Shown here in pieces: positions 7,641 to 17,800 of a stretch of DNA of 35,014 bases. Source of the stretch: a virus; IMG/VR virus record IMGVR_UViG_3300042485_003181, positions 1 through 35,014 of that record. One strand, 5' to 3'. Position numbers and translations under genes: made by a program. The notes beneath the pieces were generated by a model. It was not told the origin of the DNA, did not search any database, and saw nothing but the letters and a program-made list of their open reading frames with translations. How positions within the stretch are numbered: the stretch's first letter is position 1; each line of letters starts with the position of its first letter.

Positions 7641-10600
7641 AGATTGTGTTTAAGTATTGTACCACTCTCACCTTAATCGTATTCCCTGTTGTAGCTGTTG
7701 CTAGGAGTCTAGCATTTGGTGCGCTAATGTCCGCTGTAAATGTTACTAGATTATTTCCAGTTCTAATTACAGCATAGTCAGTCATCGTAGCTGTTGTGCC
7801 ATCGTGTAACATTAAAATTTCACTTACTTGATACTTGCCAACATCTGTTCCTGCTGTACATTCAACCTGTATTGTATACTTGGCACTGCGATAAGTTGCT
7901 GTGGCAAATGTACTCACCGCCGTAGCAGTTGTAGTAATACCAGTAGTTTCAGCTGAGCTAATTCTCAATTGATTGTTAAGTTCGAGAATACCAACTTCTA
8001 CCAAGCTGGTTGCGCTACCGATATTGATTGTGCCAGTTGTCGTTCCTGTGTAAAGATTTACTGTACCAGTTGTAACATCACTTGTTAAGTTAACTGTACC
8101 TGCGGCCACGCTGTTAATCTTTAAAATATTACCAGTTACAGCGCCACCAAATGTCAATGTGCTTGCACCTGCTGTTGCGGCTGTAGCAATACTGATAGTT
8201 CTAGCACCAGTTCCTACATTGGCTACAGCTAAAGTTGTAGATGCGCCAGCAAAGTTTACTGTAGTAGCACTGGCATTAAACACATTAGCTGTGGTCATTG
8301 CTGTTGTTAAATCAAGCGTAGTAGCTGCTGCACTTTCAGCTAGCGACATTCTCGTAACTGCTGTTTGTGTTGTGTCGCCGGTTGTGCCAGTTGTGCCACT
8401 TTGGAAGTTGATTACACCACCAGTTGCGTTGCCTGTTGATAAACCTGGACGAACAGTAAAGGCAGCACCGGCAATGTTTGTACCTACTGCATTTTCACCT
8501 TTTAGTGTTGCGGCTACTGGTGTAGCACTGGCTTCACTTGAACCTAGTGTTACAGTTCTGTTCTTTAGAACAATAGTACCAGCACGGACAATAGTACCAG
8601 CACGAGCCAAATTAGTCTGTGTTGTAGCTGTTGTGATCTTAAAGCTAAATGTTGTACTAGTTGCACCAGCTGTGGTAACTGGCCAAGTGCCGTCTATGTT
8701 GGCAACTCCCGAGCTAGCAATAGTAACTTGATCGCCTGTTCTAATACCTAAACTGGTATTAGTGTTGGTAAATGCAATCGGTGCACCTGAAGAAATAATA
8801 CCAGTAACGGCTGCACTTAGGTATACTCGAGTTGCGTCGACACCGGCTACTGTAGTTCCAGCTTGAATAAATGCGTTGCCTTGTACCAACATGCCTGCAC
8901 GTACACCGGCAGCAATTGGACTAGTTCCAAACATTAAAAATGCGTCTGCGTTGGTTGACGTTGTACCCAAACTCATACCAACTGCGCCAATGAATACGCT
9001 ACCAGTTCCTGCTGTTGTCAGTACTGTGGCACCAGTATTTGCGTAGGTAAATGTAGTCAAATCAGTTACTGTTACAGCGGCATTAACAGTATTAAATCCA
9101 GTGTCACCGCAAACAATAGTTACTGTATCAGTCGAAGTTAATCCGTGGTTGGCTGTTGTGGTAATTGTTGCTACATTGCTGCCGTTTCGTGCTACTGTGC
9201 TGATAACACCAGTTAAGCCAACGTTAGCTGTTACAGTAACACTTGAACTGCCACCTGTTGTATAACTCTTAACGTTGGTTGTAAAAGTTTCACTAGCTGT
9301 GTTTGAACCAATAACTACGCTAGATGCAGCACTACCGATAGATAACGCTCTTGTGTTTGAGTCAAATACAAACGCTTGTGCTGTACTGCCTGTTGTAATT
9401 GCTGCGCCTGATGTGTCGTATGTTCTAGCAATAGTTAAACTTGGACTCCACTGGGGCTGCGTGCCACTACTAGTCATTACTGTGTTGGCAACGCCGATAC
9501 CTAATTTGTTCAAGGTAGTAGTTGCGGTTGCATACAGCATATCACCTTGTGTATACGATACTAGTCCAGTACCGCCTTGAGCAACAGGTTGTGTTGTGTG
9601 ATTAGCTGATTCTAATACATAAGCAAGATTTCTAGTTTGTAGGGTTCCAGCATCAATTACGTTGTCTCTAATTAGTACTTGTCCTGCACCTAGACTCGAT
9701 CCAAGTCCTACACTGAATTGCACAGTGTTAAAACTAGCCACGCCAGGTGATGTATAGTTACCCACGGCGCCAGTTGAATTTGCTTTTACTACATCAAATG
9801 TCAGTGCGCCGTAGAATGGACTTGATCCACTGCCTGTTAATGTTAACGCACTGTTAGCTGCAAGAGCCGCACTTTGTACCGCTGTTGACCAAGTCGAATC
9901 GCCTCGTAAGAATGTACTGCTACTAGCTGAGCCAGTAGCTAATCTTGATGTGGCAATAATACCAGATACAATATTACTAGCGTCAATGGTTGTAGCAACT
10001 AGACTGTTCCAATTGTCACGTGTTTGACTACTAGTGTTTACTGTTCCAATAACTTTAACACTGTTTTTAATCAGTGTTATTGTACCTGTGCCCACGGCTG
10101 TTAGATCAACAGCGCCAATCGTTACTCCTGCTGTGCTGTCTAACGCATCACTACGTAGTTCATGAATACTAAAGCTGTTTGTAGTTATACTACCCACAAA
10201 GTAGTGACGTCCTGAAGTAATTTGTACACTGCTTTCGGATGGTAAATCAGATCCTCTTATTTGAAACGCATCACCTGTGATAAATCCATGAGCTGGTATA
10301 GTAAGTGTTTCGTTGACAATGTCAACCGTTTTACGGGTGAATGTATGACCGCTGCCTGTACTAGTAGTCAATACTTGAATTGTACCTAGTGCATAGTTAT
10401 TATACAATTCAATTGTACTTGTAGTAATAACTTTAACATAGTAAATATTTCCACTAATCAATCCGCCAACAGCAGGATCACTTCCTGGATTATACAATAC
10501 TGGATCGCCGTTGGTAAATCCGTGAACGGCCAATGTGGTAATTCTATTCAATAGTGTGTCAACACCACCGCCTGTTCCAGTTGATGCTGCATTAAAAGTT

Positions 10601-13600
10601 GCCACTACAGTTGTAGTAGCGGTAGCTGTTAGTTGAGTAGCAGCATTGTCTTCAACAAAGTCAGGTGCTCCGTTAGTAGCAATGAACGCTTCGCCGCCAA
10701 ACACATTAGTATAGATTCGTTTTTCAATAGCGTTAACTAAAATTTGGAATCCTGATCCTGTACCATTACCAAATCCGCCTGCTACTGATACTGCCGTCAA
10801 TGCATTACCAACAGCATAGTTGGCTCCACCAAATGTTATGTCAACTCCAGTAACTGCTCCAGTTGCCACTGTAATATCAGCTAGTGCTGCTACACCACTT
10901 CCACTAACGTTAGTTAGCGGCACATTGTAGTAAATGCCATTGGTATATAAGCTGCCGCCAGTTAATCCTGACAGGTTGTTGACGCTGGTAATAACTCCGC
11001 TGCGTAATTCTAAAAATTCTGCCTGTGCTTGGTTATCTGCTGCGGTTATTACTGAACGAATCGTACCCGTTTCTACAGCAGGAGTAAAGAATTTTAGTGT
11101 TGCTGTAGTTGTACTGGCCACTGTGCTGGCTGCTGGAAAAGTAATAGTAAATGTTCTCGGATTAACTCCCATGTTAACCGTAGTAATCTTTGAACCTTTA
11201 GGAATTGTTCCTGCTACATCAAATACAAAGTCACCTACAGTTATAGTTCCAGTTAAGCTAGCTGAGGCTACACTACCAGTCATAGTTGTAGCGCCGGTTG
11301 CTCCAGCTAGCGTAGCGGTTGCTGTAGTGCTGGCGCTGGTTGCGCTGTCAGCTGCGGTATTTGCGTAATAAAATTCAGTAGTACTAGTTACGGTAATATC
11401 ACCAGTAGCGTTAAAACTTACAGTACCCGCTGCAATTTTTACTTCGTTGTTGGTTACAAAGTTGTGTGCCAGTGTACTTGTAATATAAGCATTGTTATTA
11501 TATCTAAATGCTTTACTAATGCTACCGTTAGTAAACACTGGACTTGCGGTATTTTCAATAATCAAATACTGTCCAGATGTTGCCAATCTCAAGAAATAAT
11601 TATTAGTTGATGATCCGGCCGTTGTCACTGCACTAGGATTAACTGCTGTGTTGGTAGTACTAGGAGTGCGATCAGTGCCTATAATCAATGTATTAGCTGA
11701 AGCGGTAAATGGTGTGTTGAAGTTTGCTCCAACGCTGCCCACAATAATTGCGCTGGCAGCAGTGTATTCTGATTTAGTAATGCCGCTGGCACCACCGTAA
11801 TAGATAGTGCCTTGTACTGTGGCAGTGCCGGGATTAATATTTGTGAATACGGTAAATGTACCTGCAGCTGCACGATTAATTTTCCATATACCGTTATAGG
11901 CAGCAGGAGTAGCACCTTCAATTAACACATAGGTATTTGCTGTCAATGTAACAGCTCCGCTATGCGTCACAGTGAAGGTGTTTGCGCTAGAAGTAATTGC
12001 TGTAGTGGCTGTATTAGCTGTAGTTTGAATTACCACAGTACCGATCGGTGCTGTGACTACACCACCCGCTAAAGTTAATTCTTGTTGAAAAAAGTTTTCA
12101 GTGAAGATGTCGCCTGCTAAGATATCACTAGCCGGAATGTTATCAATTTGAAATAATCTGCTGTCAATACCGTTGGCATTAAAGCTAGTAAAGCTTCGGT
12201 TAGTTGGAATTAAATCGCTGTTAAGTTGTCCATTTGAGTTAAGCTGTACTAGGGATCCAGGAATAGCGTTAGTACTCACACTCTTATCTAATACATTACC
12301 TAAGTGTGTTTGAAAATAACTATATGTTGCCAACTGTGTGCTGATCCTAGTATCCTTAGGTCCTCCAACTTCGTTGTTGCCTAGTTCAGGATCAACGCTG
12401 ATGCTTTCAACTGTTACACCGCCAACACCTAGACGCAGTACATCTAGTGTGTCAACCGTAATTTTGTTAGTAAAGGTAACGTTACCTGTTCTGTTGAACG
12501 CTGTAATGAAAGTACCAACTTTAAAGTCGCCGAGTTCGTTCGTTCCTGAAGTATAGACTCTACCGCCATTTTCGCCAACTTGTTCATAAAACGGAACAGT
12601 TTTTCCACCGTTTTGTGGTAGAGCATTGTAGTCAGTGCCTGAACCAGCGTATTCCCATGTATGTCCCGAGCTGTTTGTAATACTAGGACGATGGAAGTAA
12701 ATTTTCTTACCTGGCAAAGTTGCAAGGTTAGTGAATGTTCCGCCTATCGTAGTAGGAGCAATTTCAAAATCTGCACCATATAAGTCTGTTCTAGCTGTAG
12801 CTGCGCTTACAGTATAGCTAACTCCTGCACCTGCTACTTGTGTAATAGTGCTAGCAGCAGCGAATACGTTACGAGTTTCAGTGAGACCAATAGTTACTTT
12901 GTTTATATTCAAAGTCAATGTGCGTGTGCCACTTACATAGCTGTAGACATAGCCCTTGCTAGGAAATCCGCCAGTAGTTCCTTCAACTAGGTCGCCAATG
13001 GTAAATGCATAACCGCTAGGACTGCCTGCGGCTAATACGATTTCTTGGAATACATTGTGTGTTTCAGTTACATTGTCTACAAACAAGTCGTAATCTTGTC
13101 GAATAAAATTCTGAGTGCCTACGCCCGCAAACGTTATGTCTACCAGTTTAGTTAAACTATTATCATAGTAGAGTTGGAAAGTATCGTTGGTTAATTTCTT
13201 AACATAAAAAACGTCACCGTCAAAAATATTACCTAACTGAGTTCCGCCATTAGACTCGTATGATACTTGGTCTTGATTTATGAACCCGTGTGCTACTACG
13301 GTAAATGTATCTGTAGCAATATTGATTGCAGTGGCTGCGTTGAAACTCACGCTGAGAAAATTTCCCAACGGAGTTTTAAAAGAATTAGTCAAGTTAGCAT
13401 CAGTACTTGGATCGTAAATTTGAATAATAAATTCTTCGACTGGGCCGTCTACTCGAGTCCATCCAAATGCTGTGATAGTTTGTATACTACCTGTGGTACC
13501 TGTGGTACCAATATATCCCCTGTCGAATGTAAATGCGTTAGGGCTAAATCCGCTGGCACGTAGGGCATACAATCCAAAGTTAGTTGCAGAGTTAGTGATA

Positions 13601-14811
13601 GAAATATATCCGCCACTCTGTGTATATGTTCCGTTCAACATGAAAATTTGGAAGCACGATACTAGCTGTACATAAGCATCGTTAATGATACGCCAACCTG
13701 TTCCGCCAAAGCTCAACATAGTAAAAGCGTTGGCCACCATTGACTTACCTTGCTCAGGTGCAAGACCGCTCACTGGATTTTCTGATTCAATTTGATTAAC
13801 AGGAGTGTTGGGTGTAACAACTAAGCTACCATCAACTAGTACACCGCTAGCTCCTAAGAACGAAAGTAGTGTACAGTTTTGAATGTATGGCGACTGGCTG
13901 ATTACAGGTTTAGTGCTAGGCAAATAAGTGTAGCCCACTCGACTTGTATTAGTGTCGGTGTAATCATCAAACGCTACAGCATACGCAAATGTGTAGGCAG
14001 GTACACCCGAGCTAAGTCCGTCTCTAAATGTTACTTCACCAAAATAGCAACCGTTACGCACACGTAGTAAATCTCTATTAGCATTCAATGGACGAATGTT
14101 AACCGAACGTAAGCTATCGCCTTTAACTGTTACGTTGTCCGGAACAATAATAGGATTGTTTTCGTAGTAATCGCCTGCTGATACAATAACGTTAATTCTA
14201 ACACCGTTGACTGCACCACCAGATGTATAAACTAATCCTGATGCTATTTGTAGTGCTCGTTTAATTGTTAATACTGGGGCGCTGATACCGTCATTTAAAT
14301 CGTTACCCTTAGTAGCACTAACATAAACTCGATTGCTACCAAATGTATCTGAATCTGTCCAACCTAATTGACCACTGCCGTCTGTCTTTAATACTTGGTT
14401 TAGTAATCCTGTAGCAGTTGGTAATGTAAGATTGTATGAAGATGCCAAATTGTCCGCAGCCTTAATACCTGTAAAGTTTACGCCATTAGCGGCTAACTCT
14501 TTCATTTGGAGAGATTTAGCATTTTCAATTACAGTATTTTGTGTTAGACTAATTTGATTACTAGTCATTGTACTAACTGTAACAGCATCTGCTACAGTAG
14601 TAATTGTGCCGTTAGTGCCGGTGTCACTTACTGTTACGTTTGAGTCTTTTTTGTATATGCTTGCTGTAACGTCGACCACTGTGCCAGCGTCATTCTTCAT
14701 ATAAATCTTAGCGTCTGCTGTATTTAGAGCTAATTCGCCTGCTGATAAATCGCCTGCTACAGGTACTTTGTCTACTACGCTACTACGCTTGTGTATAATT
14801 TTCGTTGCCAT
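7639..14811 (-). CDS. Giant tail-fibre/virion structural protein (2390 aa) with beta-helix-like domain
   Basis: The start MATKIIHKRSSVVDK is preceded by AGGAATGACAA. Residues 1-50 (with AGDLSAGELALNTADAKIYMK) resemble the N-terminal fold seen in Mtd-type and other fibre proteins (GELA-N--D-KIY-K). About 158-430 reads like a right-handed beta-helix/DUF1565-type domain (YVSATKGNDLNDG, PVLTIKRALQIASG, AGDYYENNPIIVPDNVTVKGD). The middle holds several HGF--GD-V small beta modules (AHGFINQDQVSY, VHGFTNGDPVLY, AHGFITGDAFQI) and a VAQGGTGLVSYTQGDMLYA motif near 1742. Only the C-terminal quarter contains the repeat type of the other two giants (TLDLTTAMTTANVFN near 2163, LTSDVTTGTVNLYTG). The final roughly 108 residues (TYRSAKYTIQVE, EILMLHDGTTATMTDYAVI, FTADISAPNARL) form a separate beta-sandwich-like end domain. 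It is probably part of the fibre or baseplate periphery; the exact position is unknown. Confidence 0.85.
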   Translation of the reverse strand: MATKIIHKRSSVVDKVPVAGDLSAGELALNTADAKIYMKNDAGTVVDVTASIYKKDSNVTVSDTGTNGTITTVADAVTVSTMTSNQISLTQNTVIENAKSLQMKELAANGVNFTGIKAADNLASSYNLTLPTATGLLNQVLKTDGSGQLGWTDSDTFGSNRVYVSATKGNDLNDGISAPVLTIKRALQIASGLVYTSGGAVNGVRINVIVSAGDYYENNPIIVPDNVTVKGDSLRSVNIRPLNANRDLLRVRNGCYFGEVTFRDGLSSGVPAYTFAYAVAFDDYTDTNTSRVGYTYLPSTKPVISQSPYIQNCTLLSFLGASGVLVDGSLVVTPNTPVNQIESENPVSGLAPEQGKSMVANAFTMLSFGGTGWRIINDAYVQLVSCFQIFMLNGTYTQSGGYISITNSATNFGLYALRASGFSPNAFTFDRGYIGTTGTTGSIQTITAFGWTRVDGPVEEFIIQIYDPSTDANLTNSFKTPLGNFLSVSFNAATAINIATDTFTVVAHGFINQDQVSYESNGGTQLGNIFDGDVFYVKKLTNDTFQLYYDNSLTKLVDITFAGVGTQNFIRQDYDLFVDNVTETHNVFQEIVLAAGSPSGYAFTIGDLVEGTTGGFPSKGYVYSYVSGTRTLTLNINKVTIGLTETRNVFAAASTITQVAGAGVSYTVSAATARTDLYGADFEIAPTTIGGTFTNLATLPGKKIYFHRPSITNSSGHTWEYAGSGTDYNALPQNGGKTVPFYEQVGENGGRVYTSGTNELGDFKVGTFITAFNRTGNVTFTNKITVDTLDVLRLGVGGVTVESISVDPELGNNEVGGPKDTRISTQLATYSYFQTHLGNVLDKSVSTNAIPGSLVQLNSNGQLNSDLIPTNRSFTSFNANGIDSRLFQIDNIPASDILAGDIFTENFFQQELTLAGGVVTAPIGTVVIQTTANTATTAITSSANTFTVTHSGAVTLTANTYVLIEGATPAAYNGIWKINRAAAGTFTVFTNINPGTATVQGTIYYGGASGITKSEYTAASAIIVGSVGANFNTPFTASANTLIIGTDRTPSTTNTAVNPSAVTTAGSSTNNYFLRLATSGQYLIIENTASPVFTNGSISKAFRYNNNAYITSTLAHNFVTNNEVKIAAGTVSFNATGDITVTSTTEFYYANTAADSATSASTTATATLAGATGATTMTGSVASASLTGTITVGDFVFDVAGTIPKGSKITTVNMGVNPRTFTITFPAASTVASTTTATLKFFTPAVETGTIRSVITAADNQAQAEFLELRSGVITSVNNLSGLTGGSLYTNGIYYNVPLTNVSGSGVAALADITVATGAVTGVDITFGGANYAVGNALTAVSVAGGFGNGTGSGFQILVNAIEKRIYTNVFGGEAFIATNGAPDFVEDNAATQLTATATTTVVATFNAASTGTGGGVDTLLNRITTLAVHGFTNGDPVLYNPGSDPAVGGLISGNIYYVKVITTSTIELYNNYALGTIQVLTTSTGSGHTFTRKTVDIVNETLTIPAHGFITGDAFQIRGSDLPSESSVQITSGRHYFVGSITTNSFSIHELRSDALDSTAGVTIGAVDLTAVGTGTITLIKNSVKVIGTVNTSSQTRDNWNSLVATTIDASNIVSGIIATSRLATGSASSSTFLRGDSTWSTAVQSAALAANSALTLTGSGSSPFYGALTFDVVKANSTGAVGNYTSPGVASFNTVQFSVGLGSSLGAGQVLIRDNVIDAGTLQTRNLAYVLESANHTTQPVAQGGTGLVSYTQGDMLYATATTTLNKLGIGVANTVMTSSGTQPQWSPSLTIARTYDTSGAAITTGSTAQAFVFDSNTRALSIGSAASSVVIGSNTASETFTTNVKSYTTGGSSSVTVTANVGLTGVISTVARNGSNVATITTTANHGLTSTDTVTIVCGDTGFNTVNAAVTVTDLTTFTYANTGATVLTTAGTGSVFIGAVGMSLGTTSTNADAFLMFGTSPIAAGVRAGMLVQGNAFIQAGTTVAGVDATRVYLSAAVTGIISSGAPIAFTNTNTSLGIRTGDQVTIASSGVANIDGTWPVTTAGATSTTFSFKITTATTQTNLARAGTIVRAGTIVLKNRTVTLGSSEASATPVAATLKGENAVGTNIAGAAFTVRPGLSTGNATGGVINFQSGTTGTTGDTTQTAVTRMSLAESAAATTLDLTTAMTTANVFNASATTVNFAGASTTLAVANVGTGARTISIATAATAGASTLTFGGAVTGNILKINSVAAGTVNLTSDVTTGTVNLYTGTTTGTINIGSATSLVEVGILELNNQLRISSAETTGITTTATAVSTFATATYRSAKYTIQVECTAGTDVGKYQVSEILMLHDGTTATMTDYAVIRTGNNLVTFTADISAPNARLLATATTGNTIKVRVVQYLNTI

Positions 14812-14883
14812 TTGTCATTCCTAAAAAGGTTGGGTCAAGACTTTCGTCGCCCTGCGGGTCAAGCCTAGTTTCTTAGGCGCCCT
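14812..14883 (-). other. 72-nt intergenic spacer with small hairpin and a duplicated octamer
   Basis: The spacer between two giant fibre genes holds an inverted repeat GCCTA / TAGGC (14863-14867 and 14874-14878, six-base loop) and two copies of GGGTCAAG (plus strand, 14832 and 14856). On the minus strand the ribosome-binding site AGGAATGACAA ends it. There is no T tract after the hairpin and no NATAAATA box, so neither a terminator nor a late promoter is evident. The upstream transcript probably reads through. Confidence 0.45.
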
Positions 14884-17800
14884 TTAATAACTACCACCAT
14901 CTATTGTGTCTGTCCAGACTGGGACGTTACTCACATCCGTTGTTAAAACTCCATAACTTGTTGTTGCGTTACTTCCTGGAAGACTTGCGGCTGTTACTGC
15001 TAGTCCGCTTGCATTCTGTCCGTAAATTACACCATTAGTTGTAAAACTACTTTGTCCAGTACCGCCATACTGTACCGCTAAATCAGTTGCTAATGTTAGT
15101 ACACCAATATTTACCGTGCTTGTTGCACTGCCTAGATTAATAGTGCTTGCGCCAGCGCCTGCTACGTTTAGTGTACCAGTAGTAATGTTGTTGAATAAGC
15201 TAACTGATCCAGTTGTAACATCACTGTTTAATGTAACTGAGCCTGATATTGTGCCGGCAATCTTTAAACTGTTACCGGTAAATGCTCCGCCAATTACTGC
15301 TGCGGTAGTAGCTGTTGTACTATTACCAATATTAATAGTACCGCTCTTACCTAAGTTAACAGTACCGGTTACACTTTGCCATGCGTTGACAATACCGCTT
15401 GTTACATCAGTAGTATAGTTTACTGTGCCAACTGTAGTTCCAGCTAACTTAAATGTATTACCTGTAATAGCAGGACCATACGTTAATGTACTTGCACTTG
15501 CTGCACTTATACCTACGTTAACACCGGTTGCTACGCCAAACAAGTTACCAGTAGTAGCTGTCGTATTAGCTAGGTTAAATGTAGTAGTGCTTACTGTTAA
15601 GTCACCACCGTCAATGTTAACATCACCATCTACATCTAAATTGTTGTTAATGTTAGTTGTACCAGTAGCTGCACCAATTTGTATATCAGTTGCTGCTCCA
15701 AATGCATTTACGGTTGTTGCAGTTGCGTTAGCAAGGTTAAATGTAGTAGTGCTTACTGTTAAGTCACCACCGTCAATGTTAACATCACCATCAACATCAA
15801 GATTATTATTGATGTTTGTTGTGCCTGTAGCCGCACCAATTTCAATACTAGTAGCTGCACCTGCAAAGTTTACAGTTGTAGCATTAGCGTTAATTAGATT
15901 GAATGTAGCAAAACTTGTTGTTATGTCACCGCCGTTAACAGCTAGGTCGCCTGTTACTGTGGCGCCTAGGTCGACAGTTAGTGAGCCGTTCAATACAGTG
16001 TTTAAGTCAACTTCAAAGTTGTTTCGAACAATAGTTGTGCCTGTTGCTGCACCTAAGTTCAGTGCTGTGGCTGCGCCAAATGCGTTTACTGTTGTACTTG
16101 TGGCTGCTAGAATGTTAACGGTTACAGCACTTGAAGTAATGTCTCCTCCGTTAACAGCTAGGTCACCAGTGACCACAGTGTTAGCGTTATTAATAGTTGT
16201 AGTGCCGGTGCCTGCACCTATGCTTACTGCTGTACCGGCTCCGGCAAAGTTTACAGTTGCAGCGTTGGCATTAATTAAGTTAAATGTTGTTGCAGTGGTT
16301 GTTAGGTCGCCACCATTAACAGCTAGGTCGCCACTAATTGTTACATCATTGCCTAAGGTTAGGGTGCCGTCAACTGCTAAATCGCCGTCAACTTTTAAGT
16401 CATGCTTAATTGTTGTCAAGCCTGTCGGACTAGCAAAACCAATAGTGATTCCTGTTGCTGCACCAAATGCATTTACAGTTGTAGCAGTTGTGTTAGCAAG
16501 GTTAAATGTACCTGCACTAGTAGTAATATCTCCACCGTCAACATTAATATCACCGTCAACATCTAAGTTGTTACGAATATTAGTTGTGCCTGTTGCTGCG
16601 GCAAATACAAGACTTGTAGCAGCACCAAATGCATTAACTGTTGTAGCTGTAGTGTTAGCTAGATTAAATGTTGTAGTGCTAACTGTTAAGTCGCCACCAT
16701 CAATGTTGACATCACCATCAACGTCTAAGTTGTTGTTAATGTTAGTAGTGCCTGTAGCAGCTCCAATCTCTAACGTAGTAGCTGCACCTGCAAAGTTAAC
16801 AGTGGTTGCCGAGGTGTTGACTAGATTAAATGTAGCTGTACTTGCAATTAAGTCACCGCCATCAATAGTAACGTCGCCGTCAACTTCAAAGTTATTTTTA
16901 ACTCTTGTTAATCCAGTAGCTGCACCAATTTCTAATGCGGTAGCTGCACCGGCAAAGTTAACTGAAGTGGCCGTGGCATTTACTAAGTTAAATGTTGTTG
17001 CACTAGAGGTTATGTCACCGCCGTTAACGGCTAGGTCACCAGTGACCACAGTGTTGGCATTACGAATAGTTGTAGTACCTGTGACAGCACCGATAGTGAT
17101 ACTAGTACCAGCTCCAAATAGGTTACCTGTTGTAACTGTAGTGTTTAATAAGTTAAATGTAGTAGCACTAGTAGTAACATCACCACCATTAACTGCCAAG
17201 TCACCTGTGACCACAGTGTTGGCATTATTGATTGTAGTTGTGCCTGTTGCAGCACCAATCGATATCGTTGTACCAGCACCAAATAAATTACCAGTAGTGG
17301 CTACAGTATTGAATACATCGGCTGTGACAACACCGCTGTTGGTTCTAATAGTTGCAGTTCCGCTTGAACTACTTCCTCGAACTTCCAATATAGAATTGGA
17401 TCCAGTAGCACCTAAATTAATTGTGGAACCTTGTCCACCAATGTTAATTGTGCCAGTAGTGTCAGCAAATACGTTAACTATTCCACTAGTTACATCACTA
17501 GTTAAATTGGCGGTTCCTACGGCAGTACTGGAAATTTTTAATATATTTCCAGTAATTGCTCCGCCGACAGCAGCAGTAGTAGTTGCACTTGACCCAGTTC
17601 CAAGATTAATATTTCCAGTAGAACCTATGTTGATTGTGCCTGTAACACTTTGCCATTCGTTGACAATACCGCTTGTTACGTCAGTGGTTAAATTAATTGT
17701 ACCAGCGGCTGTTGAATTAATTTCAACAGTGTTTCCAGTACGGCTTGAAGAGCCAATATTTACAGTAGTAGCAGCACCTGCACTAGTACCAAGGTTAAAT

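Noticed and set aside
7639-14811. Possible diversity-generating retroelement target because of an Mtd-like N-terminus
   Set aside because: No reverse transcriptase, template repeat or C-type-lectin variable region is visible in the window; the Mtd-like start is common in many fibre proteins.
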